Shown here: piece by piece, positions 54,421 through 63,075 of the stretch
How the letters are laid out: every line of letters begins with the position of its first letter
How positions within the stretch are numbered: position 1 is the first letter of the stretch
NCBI RefSeq assembly: GCF_030931715.1
Contig: NZ_CP133261.1
Coordinates: 2,830,643 to 2,894,642 of the forward strand
DNA: 64,000 nt
From: Tissierella sp. MB52-C2
GTDB taxonomy: Bacteria; Bacillota; Clostridia; Tissierellales; Tissierellaceae
Reading direction: 5' to 3'
Translations under genes and position numbers: made by a program
Notes under the pieces: model-generated
What the model was told of the DNA's origin: nothing
The model's input: the letters and a program-made list of their open reading frames with translations, nothing else
The model's database searches: none

Positions 54421-54457
54421 TAAAAAACGAGTGAAGATTAGTCTCCACTCGTTTTTA
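54421..54457 (-). terminator. Terminator of the opp-tldDE operon
   Basis: AAAAAACGAGTG-aagattagtctc-CACTCGTTTTT; the minus strand leaves the stem into a T run about 60 bases after the tldE stop. Confidence 0.88.
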
Positions 54458-54513
54458 TTATGTGATTCAATGTTGTAAGTATATGTTGTAAGTATAGAAT
54501 TGGTATATAAATT

Positions 54514-55866
54514 TTACTTACCAGCTATTGTTAGTTTGCCCACCAAAATTGAAGGGGAGCCAAAATAGTTTGAACTTGGATGACAAAACTTAGTATCATT
54601 TCCAATGCTCTTAATATTTTTTAGCATCTCATACAAGTTTCCTGCCATGGTTATTTGAGAAAGTGGTCTGACTACTTTTCCATCTTCCACTAATAATCCC
54701 TTAGATAATAAAGAGAAGTTTCCAGATGTAGGATTGATTCCTGCATGTAGTCCATCAATATCTATAATAATTATACCCTTTTCCATGAATTTAATCATAT
54801 TTTCTAAAGATTTATTTCCTTCTTCAATACACATATTTGTACTCATTATGTCAATAGAGGATTTATGTGAATCTCTAAATCCATTTCCTGTAGAAGAAGT
54901 ATTCTCCTTCTCAGCAATTTTATTATTATAGAGAAAAGTCTTTAATACTCCTTTTTCTATTATATATTTTTTATTAGTTAAAGTACCTTCATCATCAAAA
55001 GTTCTATAGTATTTTCCATCTTCCATCAAAGGGTCTTCTATTATATTGAAAAAATCCACTGCTACTTCAGTGCCGATTTTTCCCTTCATTAAAGATAAAT
55101 TCTTTTGAACATTACTTCCAAAAAATATTGGCAAAAAACTACTAAACATATCTGCTGCCACATTGTTTCTAAGGATTACCTCATAATTAGAAGACTCTAT
55201 TGGTTCTGCTCCAAGCATCATCAATGCGTCTCCTACACTATCCTTAATAAGTATCTCCTTATATTCTTCCTTAAGGTCATTGAATAGGTAGTGAGAATAC
55301 CCTGTCTGCATATTCCTTCCCTCTTCTGTAACAGCTCCAAGATTTATTGTACCTATAGTATGACTATCTTCTAATTCTAGACCTTTAGTGTTTCTAATAT
55401 ATACACTTTCAGTCTTCTCGCCATAGCTACATTGGCTTATGGTTTTTACTCTTGTATCTACACTATAGGCTCTTTTTTCTAAATCAAATAAGTAATTTAT
55501 TTTGTCTTCTTCACTATATTTATTAAGTAGATTTTCCCGTGGAATAAATTCTTCTACTCCTAGTGTTTGGGAAGAAATCTTTTCTATCGTCTCATTATGG
55601 TTATTCTCTGCATATTGAATTAAATTTTTTATCAGCTCATCTAAATTTTCCTCTGCCAGCTTTTCAGTATAGGAATAGCCCATTTTTCCATTATAAATCC
55701 CTCTTAAGGATAGACCTATTTCTTCTGCCACTATATATTTTTCCAATTCTCCCTCATATATATTAAAATCCACTGAAGAATCTTTACTTATATAGACTTC
55801 CATTTCCTCTATATCATAGGCCTTACCCTTCTCAAATAAAGAAGATATTAATTTATCTCTATCCAT
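54514..55866 (-). CDS. TldE/PmbA-family protein
   Basis: A 450-aa protein of the TldD/TldE (PmbA) metallopeptidase pair. As usual for the TldE partner, the HExxxH zinc motif is absent. Matching parts are VAEEIGLSLRGIYNGKMGYS, LEDSHTIGTINLGAVTEEG, and the C-terminal AGINPTSGNFSLLSKGLLVE. TldE forms a heterodimer with TldD that feeds peptides to the active site. It is two bases after tldD and the last gene of an operon that begins with the Opp transporter. Gene name in E. coli: pmbA/tldE. Confidence 0.9.
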   Translation of the reverse strand: MDRDKLISSLFEKGKAYDIEEMEVYISKDSSVDFNIYEGELEKYIVAEEIGLSLRGIYNGKMGYSYTEKLAEENLDELIKNLIQYAENNHNETIEKISSQTLGVEEFIPRENLLNKYSEEDKINYLFDLEKRAYSVDTRVKTISQCSYGEKTESVYIRNTKGLELEDSHTIGTINLGAVTEEGRNMQTGYSHYLFNDLKEEYKEILIKDSVGDALMMLGAEPIESSNYEVILRNNVAADMFSSFLPIFFGSNVQKNLSLMKGKIGTEVAVDFFNIIEDPLMEDGKYYRTFDDEGTLTNKKYIIEKGVLKTFLYNNKIAEKENTSSTGNGFRDSHKSSIDIMSTNMCIEEGNKSLENMIKFMEKGIIIIDIDGLHAGINPTSGNFSLLSKGLLVEDGKVVRPLSQITMAGNLYEMLKNIKSIGNDTKFCHPSSNYFGSPSILVGKLTIAGK

Positions 55867-55868
55867 TC

Positions 55869-57254
55869 CTATTCCTCCCTTCCGCCAACAGTCATGGTCT
55901 TAACCCTAAGGGTAGGCTGTCCTGCACCAATGAATAATGCTCCACTACCTGCATAACAATAACCTTGCCCAATCTGAAGATTATCTCCTACCATATCTAC
56001 GTCTTGAAGGATTTTATTACCATTACCTATTAAAGTTGCACCCTTAACTGGTTTCGTTATTTTACCATTTTCAATTAAATATGCCTCTGATAGGGAGAAG
56101 TTAAAATCTCCTGTAGCTGGGTTTACTGAACCCGCTGAAATATATTTAGCAAATAAACCCTTCTCTGTATTTTCGATTATCTCTTCTTTTGTACTAGTAC
56201 CTTTATCTATATAGGTATTTGTCATACGAGCAGTTGGAGAAAATCTATAGCTTTGTCTTCTTCCTGAAGCTGTAGGGTTCATATTCATTCGTCTAGCATT
56301 TAATTTATCTATCATATATCCCTTTAGGATACCATTTTCAATAAGAATATTTTTCTGTGTTCTCATACCTTCATCATCTACTCCAAGGGAACCCCAAGAA
56401 TTGACTATTGAACCATCATCTACTAAAGTAACTACATCAGAAGCTATCTTTTCTCCTATTCTATCTGAAAAAACTGAAAGTCCTTTAGCTACAGATGAAG
56501 CCTCTAAGCTATGTCCACAGGCCTCGTGAAACATTAGTCCACCAAATCCATTATCTACAACAACTGGCATATTTCCAGCAGGACAATAATCAGCCATTGC
56601 CATTGTCTTAGCATTTCTAGCTGCTTCCCTTGCATAATCTTCTATAATAATCTTATCATAGAACTCAGTACCCATTAAAGCACCAGGTCCAATATATCCA
56701 GTTTCTATTTGTCCATTATGTTCAGCTGCGGCAATAATTAACATTCTTGTTCTCACTCTTGTATCTTCTATATAGATACCTTCCGTATTGGCTATAAGTA
56801 CGTTTTGCTCTTGATCTAAGTAATTTACCGTCATTTGGGTTATTTTCTCATCATAGTCCATTCCAGCTTGATATGCCCTCTTTGTGAATTCCATTTTCTT
56901 AGATAAATCAACTTTAGATGGAAAATTTACATAGGGATGATTTACTGGATCAATAGCTTTATCAAAGTTTAATACAATATCTTTTTTATCACCTTTAAAA
57001 GATTTTGTTATTCTTCTTGTAATATTTATAAGATTTTCTTTAGATAAATCGTTGGTATATCCATATACAGAACTTAACCCCTTAAAGACTCTAATACCTA
57101 TACCAAAGTCTCTTCCACTCATACCTCTTTCAATATTACCACCAAGAGTGGCAATTTCTGTAGAAAAGTTATCTTCCATAAATACTTCACAGAAATCACC
57201 ACCGCATGATAATGCTTCAAAAAATATATCTTCAATTATTGATCTATTTAACAT
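55869..57254 (-). CDS. tldD: TldD metallopeptidase
   Basis: A 461-aa zinc peptidase of the TldD/E heterodimer, which degrades unfolded peptides and matures some modified peptides such as microcin B17. The HExxxH motif is in VVDNGFGGLMFHEACGHSLE near residue 240, with the downstream Cys in VNPATGDFNF..-type C-terminal region replaced by the usual family pattern. ATG 57254 follows AAAGGGGG and gives the normal N-terminus MLNRSIIEDIFFEAL; the longer frame overlaps oppF. It starts 14 bases after oppF. Confidence 0.93.
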   Translation of the reverse strand: MLNRSIIEDIFFEALSCGGDFCEVFMEDNFSTEIATLGGNIERGMSGRDFGIGIRVFKGLSSVYGYTNDLSKENLINITRRITKSFKGDKKDIVLNFDKAIDPVNHPYVNFPSKVDLSKKMEFTKRAYQAGMDYDEKITQMTVNYLDQEQNVLIANTEGIYIEDTRVRTRMLIIAAAEHNGQIETGYIGPGALMGTEFYDKIIIEDYAREAARNAKTMAMADYCPAGNMPVVVDNGFGGLMFHEACGHSLEASSVAKGLSVFSDRIGEKIASDVVTLVDDGSIVNSWGSLGVDDEGMRTQKNILIENGILKGYMIDKLNARRMNMNPTASGRRQSYRFSPTARMTNTYIDKGTSTKEEIIENTEKGLFAKYISAGSVNPATGDFNFSLSEAYLIENGKITKPVKGATLIGNGNKILQDVDMVGDNLQIGQGYCYAGSGALFIGAGQPTLRVKTMTVGGREE

Positions 57255-57268
57255 CAAATTCCCCCTTT

Positions 57269-58225
57269 CTAATATAAGTGACAGGCAACAAAATGATCCT
57301 TTTCCACCTCTTTTAATACAGGGGTTTCCTTGTGACAGATATCTTTTGCATAGGCACATCTCTTAACAAATTTACACCCAGGTGGCGGATTAATAGGTGA
57401 AGGTACTTCTCCTTCTAGTTTTATCCTATTTCTTGTTTCCTCTGCACTAGGGTCTGCCACTGGTATAGCAGATATTAGTGCCTTTGTATATGGATGTAAT
57501 GGATTGTCATATAAGGCATCATTACTTGCTAATTCTGCCATGGAACCTAAATACATTACCCCTACTCTATCTGATATATGTTTTACCATGGAAAGGTCAT
57601 GGGATATAAACAAATAAGTTAAACCCATTTCCCTCTGTAATTTTATAAGAAGATTTACTATTTGAGCTTGGATAGATACATCAAGGGCAGAAATAGGCTC
57701 ATCACACATAATAAATTGTGGTTCTACTGCTAGAGCCCTTGCTATACCTATTCTTTGTCTTTGTCCTCCTGATAGTTCGTGGGGGAACCTAGAACCATGT
57801 TCAGGATTTAAGCCTACCTTCTTTAGCAAATCGTGTATTCTTTCTTGTCTTTCTTTATTACTTAATTTTAAATGAACATCCATACCTTCACCTATAATGT
57901 CACCTATGGTCATTCTAGGATCTAAGGAAGCATATGGGTCTTGGAATATAATTTGAGCATTTTTCTTAAACTCAAGTTTTTCTGCTCTGTTCATTTTATG
58001 AACATCTTTTCCATTAAATAAAACTTGACCTGATGTGGCTGGATAAATGCCTAAAATTGTTCTACCACAAGTAGTTTTTCCACATCCAGACTCACCAACT
58101 AAACCTAAAGTTTCACCTTTTTTTATATTAAAGCTTACATTATCTACAGCTTTAAGAGTTGCATTTTTTCCTACTTGAAAATATTTTTTCAACTCTACTA
58201 TTTCTATGAAATTATCCTTACTCAT
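57269..58225 (-). CDS. oppF: Oligopeptide ABC transporter ATPase OppF
   Basis: A 318-aa ATPase. Walker [20 protein letters not shown], signature LSGGQRQRIGIARALAVEPQ, Walker B FIMCDEPISALDVSIQAQIV. The C-terminal NPPPGCKFVKRCAYAKDICH is the Cys-cluster domain of the Opp/Dpp family, which can hold an Fe-S centre. ATG 58225 follows GGAGGTGG and overlaps oppD by eight bases. Fifth gene of the opp-tldDE operon. Confidence 0.93.
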   Translation of the reverse strand: MSKDNFIEIVELKKYFQVGKNATLKAVDNVSFNIKKGETLGLVGESGCGKTTCGRTILGIYPATSGQVLFNGKDVHKMNRAEKLEFKKNAQIIFQDPYASLDPRMTIGDIIGEGMDVHLKLSNKERQERIHDLLKKVGLNPEHGSRFPHELSGGQRQRIGIARALAVEPQFIMCDEPISALDVSIQAQIVNLLIKLQREMGLTYLFISHDLSMVKHISDRVGVMYLGSMAELASNDALYDNPLHPYTKALISAIPVADPSAEETRNRIKLEGEVPSPINPPPGCKFVKRCAYAKDICHKETPVLKEVEKDHFVACHLY

Positions 58226-59243
58226 TTTTTCCACCTCCTAAGTTCCTTACTCTGTCTACTTTAGGAGCATCTGGGTGCTGTAGCCAGCAATTTACTTTAT
58301 GTGTACCTGAAAGACTAGTTTCTTCTGGTCTCATTTCCTTACATATTTCCATTGCATGCTCACATCTTGAAGCAAATGGACAACCTGGTAATGGAAGAAT
58401 TAAATCTGGTGGTGTACCACCTAAGGAGTAAAGCTCTTCCTTACTCTTTGTATCTACACTTGGTACAGAGCTAAGTAGGGCCCAAGTATATGGATGCTGG
58501 CTATTATAGAAGATTTCTTCCTTAGTTCCAGTTTCCACAATATTTCCTGCATACATAACCTGAATTCTATCTGCAAAGTTTGCAACAACTCCAAGGTCAT
58601 GAGTTACAAGAATAATGGCAGTACCAAATTTATCTTTTAATTCCTTTAATAAATCCATAATCTGAGCTTGAATAGTTACATCAAGGGCAGTAGTTGGCTC
58701 GTCTGCAATAAGCACTCTAGGATTACAAGATAAAGCTATGGCTATCATAACCCTTTGTCTCATTCCACCTGATAGTTCGTGGGGATATTGATTTATTCTT
58801 TCTTCTGCATTTGGAATATTTACTAATTTAAGAAGTTTTATTGCCTCTGTTTCTGCTTCTTTCTTACTGTTTTTTTTATGAATCTGTAAGGTTTCCATTA
58901 TTTGCTTACCTACTGTCATAGTAGGGTTTAAAGATGTCATAGGGTCTTGGAATATCATGGCTACATCTTCCCCTCTATAGGAAAGTAGTCTCTTTTTATC
59001 CATTTCTACAACATTTTCACCATCAAATAAAATCTGTGAACCTTTTTTTATTTCCGCTGGTGGAGTTTTTAATAGTCTTAGAATAGCCTTTGCTGTAACA
59101 GTTTTTCCACAACCTGATTCTCCAACAATGGCTAATGTTTCTCCCTTGTGAACGTCAAAACTAATACCTCTAACAGCCTTTACCTCTCCTGCATAGGTAT
59201 GAAATGATATATTTAAGTCTTTAATTTCTAGTACCTTTTCCAT
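58218..59243 (-). CDS. oppD: Oligopeptide ABC transporter ATPase OppD
   Basis: A 341-aa ATPase, partner of OppF. Walker [21 protein letters not shown], signature [20 protein letters not shown], Walker [21 protein letters not shown]. The C-terminal [21 protein letters not shown] again has the Opp Cys cluster. ATG follows GGGAGGAGAAAA. It lies 11 bases after oppC. Confidence 0.93.
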   Translation of the reverse strand: MEKVLEIKDLNISFHTYAGEVKAVRGISFDVHKGETLAIVGESGCGKTVTAKAILRLLKTPPAEIKKGSQILFDGENVVEMDKKRLLSYRGEDVAMIFQDPMTSLNPTMTVGKQIMETLQIHKKNSKKEAETEAIKLLKLVNIPNAEERINQYPHELSGGMRQRVMIAIALSCNPRVLIADEPTTALDVTIQAQIMDLLKELKDKFGTAIILVTHDLGVVANFADRIQVMYAGNIVETGTKEEIFYNSQHPYTWALLSSVPSVDTKSKEELYSLGGTPPDLILPLPGCPFASRCEHAMEICKEMRPEETSLSGTHKVNCWLQHPDAPKVDRVRNLGGGKNE

Positions 59244-59254
59244 TTTTCTCCCTC

Positions 59255-60175
59255 CTATTGTCTTAGTTTAGGATCTAGAGCATCTCTAAGTCCATCACCT
59301 AGTAATGTAAATGACAACATGGTTAAAGCAATCATAAGAGCCGGGAAAAACAATTGATGAGGATAAAATATAAAGTTTTGCTGTGCAGCTGATGCTAAAG
59401 CACCCCATGAAGTTGCCGGTGGCTGAGGTCCAAGTCCAAGATAGGATAGGAATGACTCAGCAAAGATATACCCCGGAATATCAAAGGTAATAGTTACTAT
59501 AACTATACCTAAAGAATTTGGAATTAAATGTTTTGTGATTATTTTCCAAGGACTAACTCCTAGTGCTTCCGCTGCCATAATATATTCCTGCTGTTTTATT
59601 TGTAACATCTGCCCTCTAACAAGTCTTGCCATACTGCACCAACCAGTTAAAGTTAAAGTTAAAAGTAAAGTTCCTATATCTCTTGATTCTGTAACTATGG
59701 AAATTATAATAACTATTATTAAATATGGAATAGAAGTTAAAACCTCAACTATTCTCATCATAATATTGTCTACTTTTCCCCCGAAGTATGCAGCAAAGGC
59801 ACCATAAATACTTCCCACTATTGTAGAAATAAGTGCACCTACAATACCTATTATCATAGATGTTCTACCTGCTTGCCATACCCTAGAGAAAACATCACGT
59901 CCTAATTCATCTGTACCAAACCAATGCTCACTATTTGGCTTTAGGTTAATCTTTGATGAATCTACTTCTTCATATTTGAAACCATTTATATGTGGTCCTA
60001 TTACAGTCATTATACATATGGTTAAAAGTATTACAATGGCTAACATTGCAACCTTATTAGTTTTAAGTCTTCTCCAAGCATCTTGCCAATAGCCGACTCT
60101 AGGACGTGCCATGGCTTCATTTGATGATGGGTCTATACCAATCTTTCTAAATTTATCTTTTGAAATGCCTTCCAT
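59255..60175 (-). CDS. oppC: Oligopeptide ABC transporter permease OppC
   Basis: A 306-aa permease with six membrane helices. The N-terminal cytoplasmic lead and WFGTDELGRDVFSRVWQAGR are family hallmarks; the coupling loop is MAAEALGVSPWKIITKHLIP, and AESFLSYLGLGPQPPATSWG follows. It pairs with OppB. ATG follows GGAGGGCC, 11 bases after oppB. Confidence 0.95.
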   Translation of the reverse strand: MEGISKDKFRKIGIDPSSNEAMARPRVGYWQDAWRRLKTNKVAMLAIVILLTICIMTVIGPHINGFKYEEVDSSKINLKPNSEHWFGTDELGRDVFSRVWQAGRTSMIIGIVGALISTIVGSIYGAFAAYFGGKVDNIMMRIVEVLTSIPYLIIVIIISIVTESRDIGTLLLTLTLTGWCSMARLVRGQMLQIKQQEYIMAAEALGVSPWKIITKHLIPNSLGIVIVTITFDIPGYIFAESFLSYLGLGPQPPATSWGALASAAQQNFIFYPHQLFFPALMIALTMLSFTLLGDGLRDALDPKLRQ

Positions 60176-60186
60176 TTTGGGCCCTC

Positions 60187-61122
60187 CTATTTGCTATTTT
60201 TTGCAACTCTAATTCTAGGGTCTGCAACACCATAAAGTAAATCTACTACTAATTGAGTTATTACAAATAATGCTGCATAAAAAACTGTAGTTCCAATAAT
60301 CATAGTATAATCCCTATCATTAATGGAAGTAATATAATATGAACCTAATCCTGGAATACCAAATATCCTTTCAATAACAAAAGAACCTGTAAATATTCCT
60401 GCAATTTGTGGTCCAAGTATAGTAATAGCAGGAAGTATTGCATTTCTAAGTACATGTTTTCTTACAACATTAAATGGACTAACACCTTTTGCCTGAGCTG
60501 TAAGAACATAGTCTTGATTTAATACTTCTAGTACATTGGAACGCATATATCTTCCATAAGTAGCTATGGAACCAAAGCACATGGCTATTGTAGGAAGAAT
60601 AGTATGTTTGAACTTACCCCAGCCAGTAGTTGGTAAAAGCTCAAATTTAACCGATAATGTATATTGCAAAAGTGCAGCAATAATAAATACGGGAACAGTA
60701 ATACCTAAAATAGCTATAAACATAACTAAATAATCTGGCCATTTATTCCTATTTAAGGCAGCTATTATTCCAAGAGTAATACCAATTACAATACCTAAGC
60801 TAATTGCTTGCATACCTAGTCTACCTGATACCTTTGCATTTGTTAGTACAGTTTCTGTAACTGATCTACCTGGATACCTTAGAGACTCCCCTAAATCTCC
60901 CTTTGTAATTAGATTTTTCATAAATGTTCCATATTGAACTATAACAGGTTTATCCAATCCATACTTTTGATAGTAATTTAACTTAATTTGTTCTGGCAAA
61001 TTCTTAGCCATATGAGCTAAGGGATCTCCTGGTATACTATGCATCAAGAAAAAAGTAATAGTTACAACAATCCATAGAGTAAGAATCATATATCCAATTC
61101 TTTTCATTATATACTTACCCAT
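60187..61122 (-). CDS. oppB: Oligopeptide ABC transporter permease OppB
   Basis: A 311-aa permease with six membrane helices, opening MGKYIMKRIGYMILTLWIVV, with FFLMHSIPGDPLA and the coupling loop TAQAKGVSPFNVVRKHVLRN. ERIFGIPGLGSYYITSINDR is the OppB/DppB signature. ATG 61122 follows AAAGGAGG; a longer frame of nine codons overlaps that site. A strong hairpin separates it from oppA. Confidence 0.94.
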   Translation of the reverse strand: MGKYIMKRIGYMILTLWIVVTITFFLMHSIPGDPLAHMAKNLPEQIKLNYYQKYGLDKPVIVQYGTFMKNLITKGDLGESLRYPGRSVTETVLTNAKVSGRLGMQAISLGIVIGITLGIIAALNRNKWPDYLVMFIAILGITVPVFIIAALLQYTLSVKFELLPTTGWGKFKHTILPTIAMCFGSIATYGRYMRSNVLEVLNQDYVLTAQAKGVSPFNVVRKHVLRNAILPAITILGPQIAGIFTGSFVIERIFGIPGLGSYYITSINDRDYTMIIGTTVFYAALFVITQLVVDLLYGVADPRIRVAKNSK

Positions 61123-61148
61123 AATCTTCCTCCTTTGCTTATTTAGCA

Positions 61149-61186
61149 ATATAGCAGTCTATAGATATATCTATAAACTGCTATAT
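61149..61186 (-). promoter_or_regulatory. Intercistronic hairpin between oppA and oppB
   Basis: ATATAGCAGT and TATAGA pair with TCTATA and ACTGCTATAT around a TATA loop: 16 pairs with one mismatch. There is no T run on the minus strand, so it is more likely an mRNA-stabilising or partly terminating hairpin that keeps the binding protein in excess. Confidence 0.75.
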
Positions 61187-61194
61187 AAATTTAA

Positions 61195-62889
61195 CTATCT
61201 ACCTTGAGTAAAGCTATATTTATATCCTTGAGTACCAAATGGAGTAACTCCTAAGTCATTAACATATTTATATCTAAATACATGGTCTCTTGGATATACT
61301 ACTGGAGCTACTGCTGCTTCTTCATATAATAATATATTTTCTGCTTCTTTAAAGTACTCTAAACGTTTAGCACTATCCATCTCTGAAGCAGCTAAAGTCA
61401 CAAGTTCGTCAAATCTTTCATTTACCCAGCCAGTACCTATAGCTGGTGCATCTGATTTAAATAAGTTTAGCATATTAATTGGGTCATTGAAATCTGCTCC
61501 CCACTGCATATAACCAATTTGGAAATCTCCTTTTTTTACATTACCATCAAATACCGGCCATTCCATTTGCTCTACTTGGAAATTAATTCCCAATGTTTTA
61601 ATATAAGTTTGTTGTAGATACTCTCCATATGTTCTGAACCATTGATCTGTTCCACCTAATGAAATCTTTACTGTTAATTTAGATGGGTCTGTATCCATTC
61701 CTAATTCTTCTAACCCTTTGATTAAAAGTGCTTTAGGATCTTTATTTTCATCAGCTAATTTTTTAATTGGCGATTCTGCCACTTGTCTATACTCGTCATC
61801 ACCTATATTTATACTTGGTGGTACCCAACCATAAGCTGGAGCAGGTACTCCATAGAATACAGCATCAGCTAATTCTTCTCTGTTTAAAGCTATTGTAAAA
61901 GCTTTTCTTATATTGGCATTTTTAAATACCTCATCTTGAGTATTGAAGAACATGAAGTTAATACTTGGATAAATTATTTCTATATGATTTAAGTTCTCAT
62001 CCTTCATAAACTTATCTTTCCATTCTCCCTTATTAACCGTCGCTGAATCAAAGGAACCATTTGCTAGGGAGTTATAAATAGCATTTTGATCTGAAATAAT
62101 TTTCAAATTTACATTTTGTAGTTTAACAGTATCTTTATCCCAATAGTTATCATTCTTAGTTAAAACCAATTCACTATTGTGAACCCAAGTCGTTAAAGTA
62201 AATGGTCCATTATATACTAAAGTATCGAATTCTGAACCATATTTATCTCCTTGTGCTTCAACTATATCTTGTCTTTGAGGGTACATTACTCTTTGATAAG
62301 TTAATTGCTCAAAATATGGAGTTGCTGACTCTAAAGTTATTTCAAGAGTATTATCATCTAAGGATTTTACTCCAAGTTCATCAACTGTAAGTTCTCCATT
62401 ATTTACTTTTGACGCATTTTTAATTGACATCAAAATCCACGCATAAGGTGATGCTGTTTCTTGAGCTACTGATCTTTTTATACCATATTCATAGTCTTGA
62501 GCTCTTACTTTAACTCCATCTGACCATGTATTTTCTCTAATTTTAAATGTCCATACAGTACCATCTTCACTATGCTCCCAGCTTTCTGCTCCTGCTGGTG
62601 CTAGGAAGTTATTTTGATTCTCATCTTCTTCTAATCTAGTAAGTGGTTCTAATACATTATTAAGTACTTTGTTTGAATACATATCTGAACCTTTAGAAGA
62701 GTCTAAAGTACTTGGTTCTGCTACTAAATAAAGATTTAGATATTGTTCCTTATCAATAGTTGCTTCCCCATCATTTTGATTACCTTCTGTTACTGGTACT
62801 TCACTGTTTTCTTTTTTTCCACAGCCTGCTACACTAAGTAAAATTAACATTAATGCAAGTGATAATGCTAAAAACTTTTTGCTTCTCAT
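61195..62889 (-). CDS. oppA: Oligopeptide-binding lipoprotein OppA
   Basis: A 564-aa extracellular lipoprotein (SBP family 5). Signal KKFLALSLALMLILLSVAGC with lipobox VAGC; then LNLYLVAEPSTLDSSKGSDM, LEPLTRLEEDENQN, GAESWEHSEDGTVWTFKIRE and WSDGVKVRAQDYEYGIKRSV, all typical of OppA peptide receptors. It is the first gene of the operon and the one nearest the promoter. Ribosome site AAAAGGAGG. Peptide-length preference cannot be told from sequence. Confidence 0.95.
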   Translation of the reverse strand: MRSKKFLALSLALMLILLSVAGCGKKENSEVPVTEGNQNDGEATIDKEQYLNLYLVAEPSTLDSSKGSDMYSNKVLNNVLEPLTRLEEDENQNNFLAPAGAESWEHSEDGTVWTFKIRENTWSDGVKVRAQDYEYGIKRSVAQETASPYAWILMSIKNASKVNNGELTVDELGVKSLDDNTLEITLESATPYFEQLTYQRVMYPQRQDIVEAQGDKYGSEFDTLVYNGPFTLTTWVHNSELVLTKNDNYWDKDTVKLQNVNLKIISDQNAIYNSLANGSFDSATVNKGEWKDKFMKDENLNHIEIIYPSINFMFFNTQDEVFKNANIRKAFTIALNREELADAVFYGVPAPAYGWVPPSINIGDDEYRQVAESPIKKLADENKDPKALLIKGLEELGMDTDPSKLTVKISLGGTDQWFRTYGEYLQQTYIKTLGINFQVEQMEWPVFDGNVKKGDFQIGYMQWGADFNDPINMLNLFKSDAPAIGTGWVNERFDELVTLAASEMDSAKRLEYFKEAENILLYEEAAVAPVVYPRDHVFRYKYVNDLGVTPFGTQGYKYSFTQGR

Positions 62890-62935
62890 CTGTGAATCCT
62901 CCTTTTGTTATTAAGTATATTAATTTTATAATTTC

Positions 62936-62964
62936 AGTATAGAATATTTTCTAACGCCTGTCAA
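62936..62964 (-). promoter_or_regulatory. opp promoter with operator A in the spacer
   Basis: Minus strand TTGACA (62959-62964), 17 bases, TATACT (62936-62941). The dyad TAGA-N6-TCTA (within 62938-62955) fills the spacer, so a bound repressor would block polymerase. Confidence 0.8.
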
Positions 62965-62982
62965 CTTTTTATCTATCATTAC

Positions 62983-63000
62983 GTTAGATTATTTTCTAAC
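62983..63000. promoter_or_regulatory. Operator B in the divergent region
   Basis: GTTAGATTATTTTCTAAC, a GTTAGA-N6-TCTAAC dyad, 45 bases centre to centre from the similar operator A. It lies between the opp and regulator promoters. Confidence 0.65.
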
Positions 63001-63017
63001 ATAACCCCAATTTGCTA

Positions 63018-63046
63018 TTGAATTAATTTTCAGTATATTGTATCAT
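63018..63046 (+). promoter_or_regulatory. Promoter of the ArsR-type regulator gene
   Basis: TTGAAT (63018-63023), 17 bases, TATCAT (63041-63046), about 30 bases before the start codon. Confidence 0.55.
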
Positions 63047-63075
63047 TTACATAAGACTAATTAGGAGGTGAAAAA

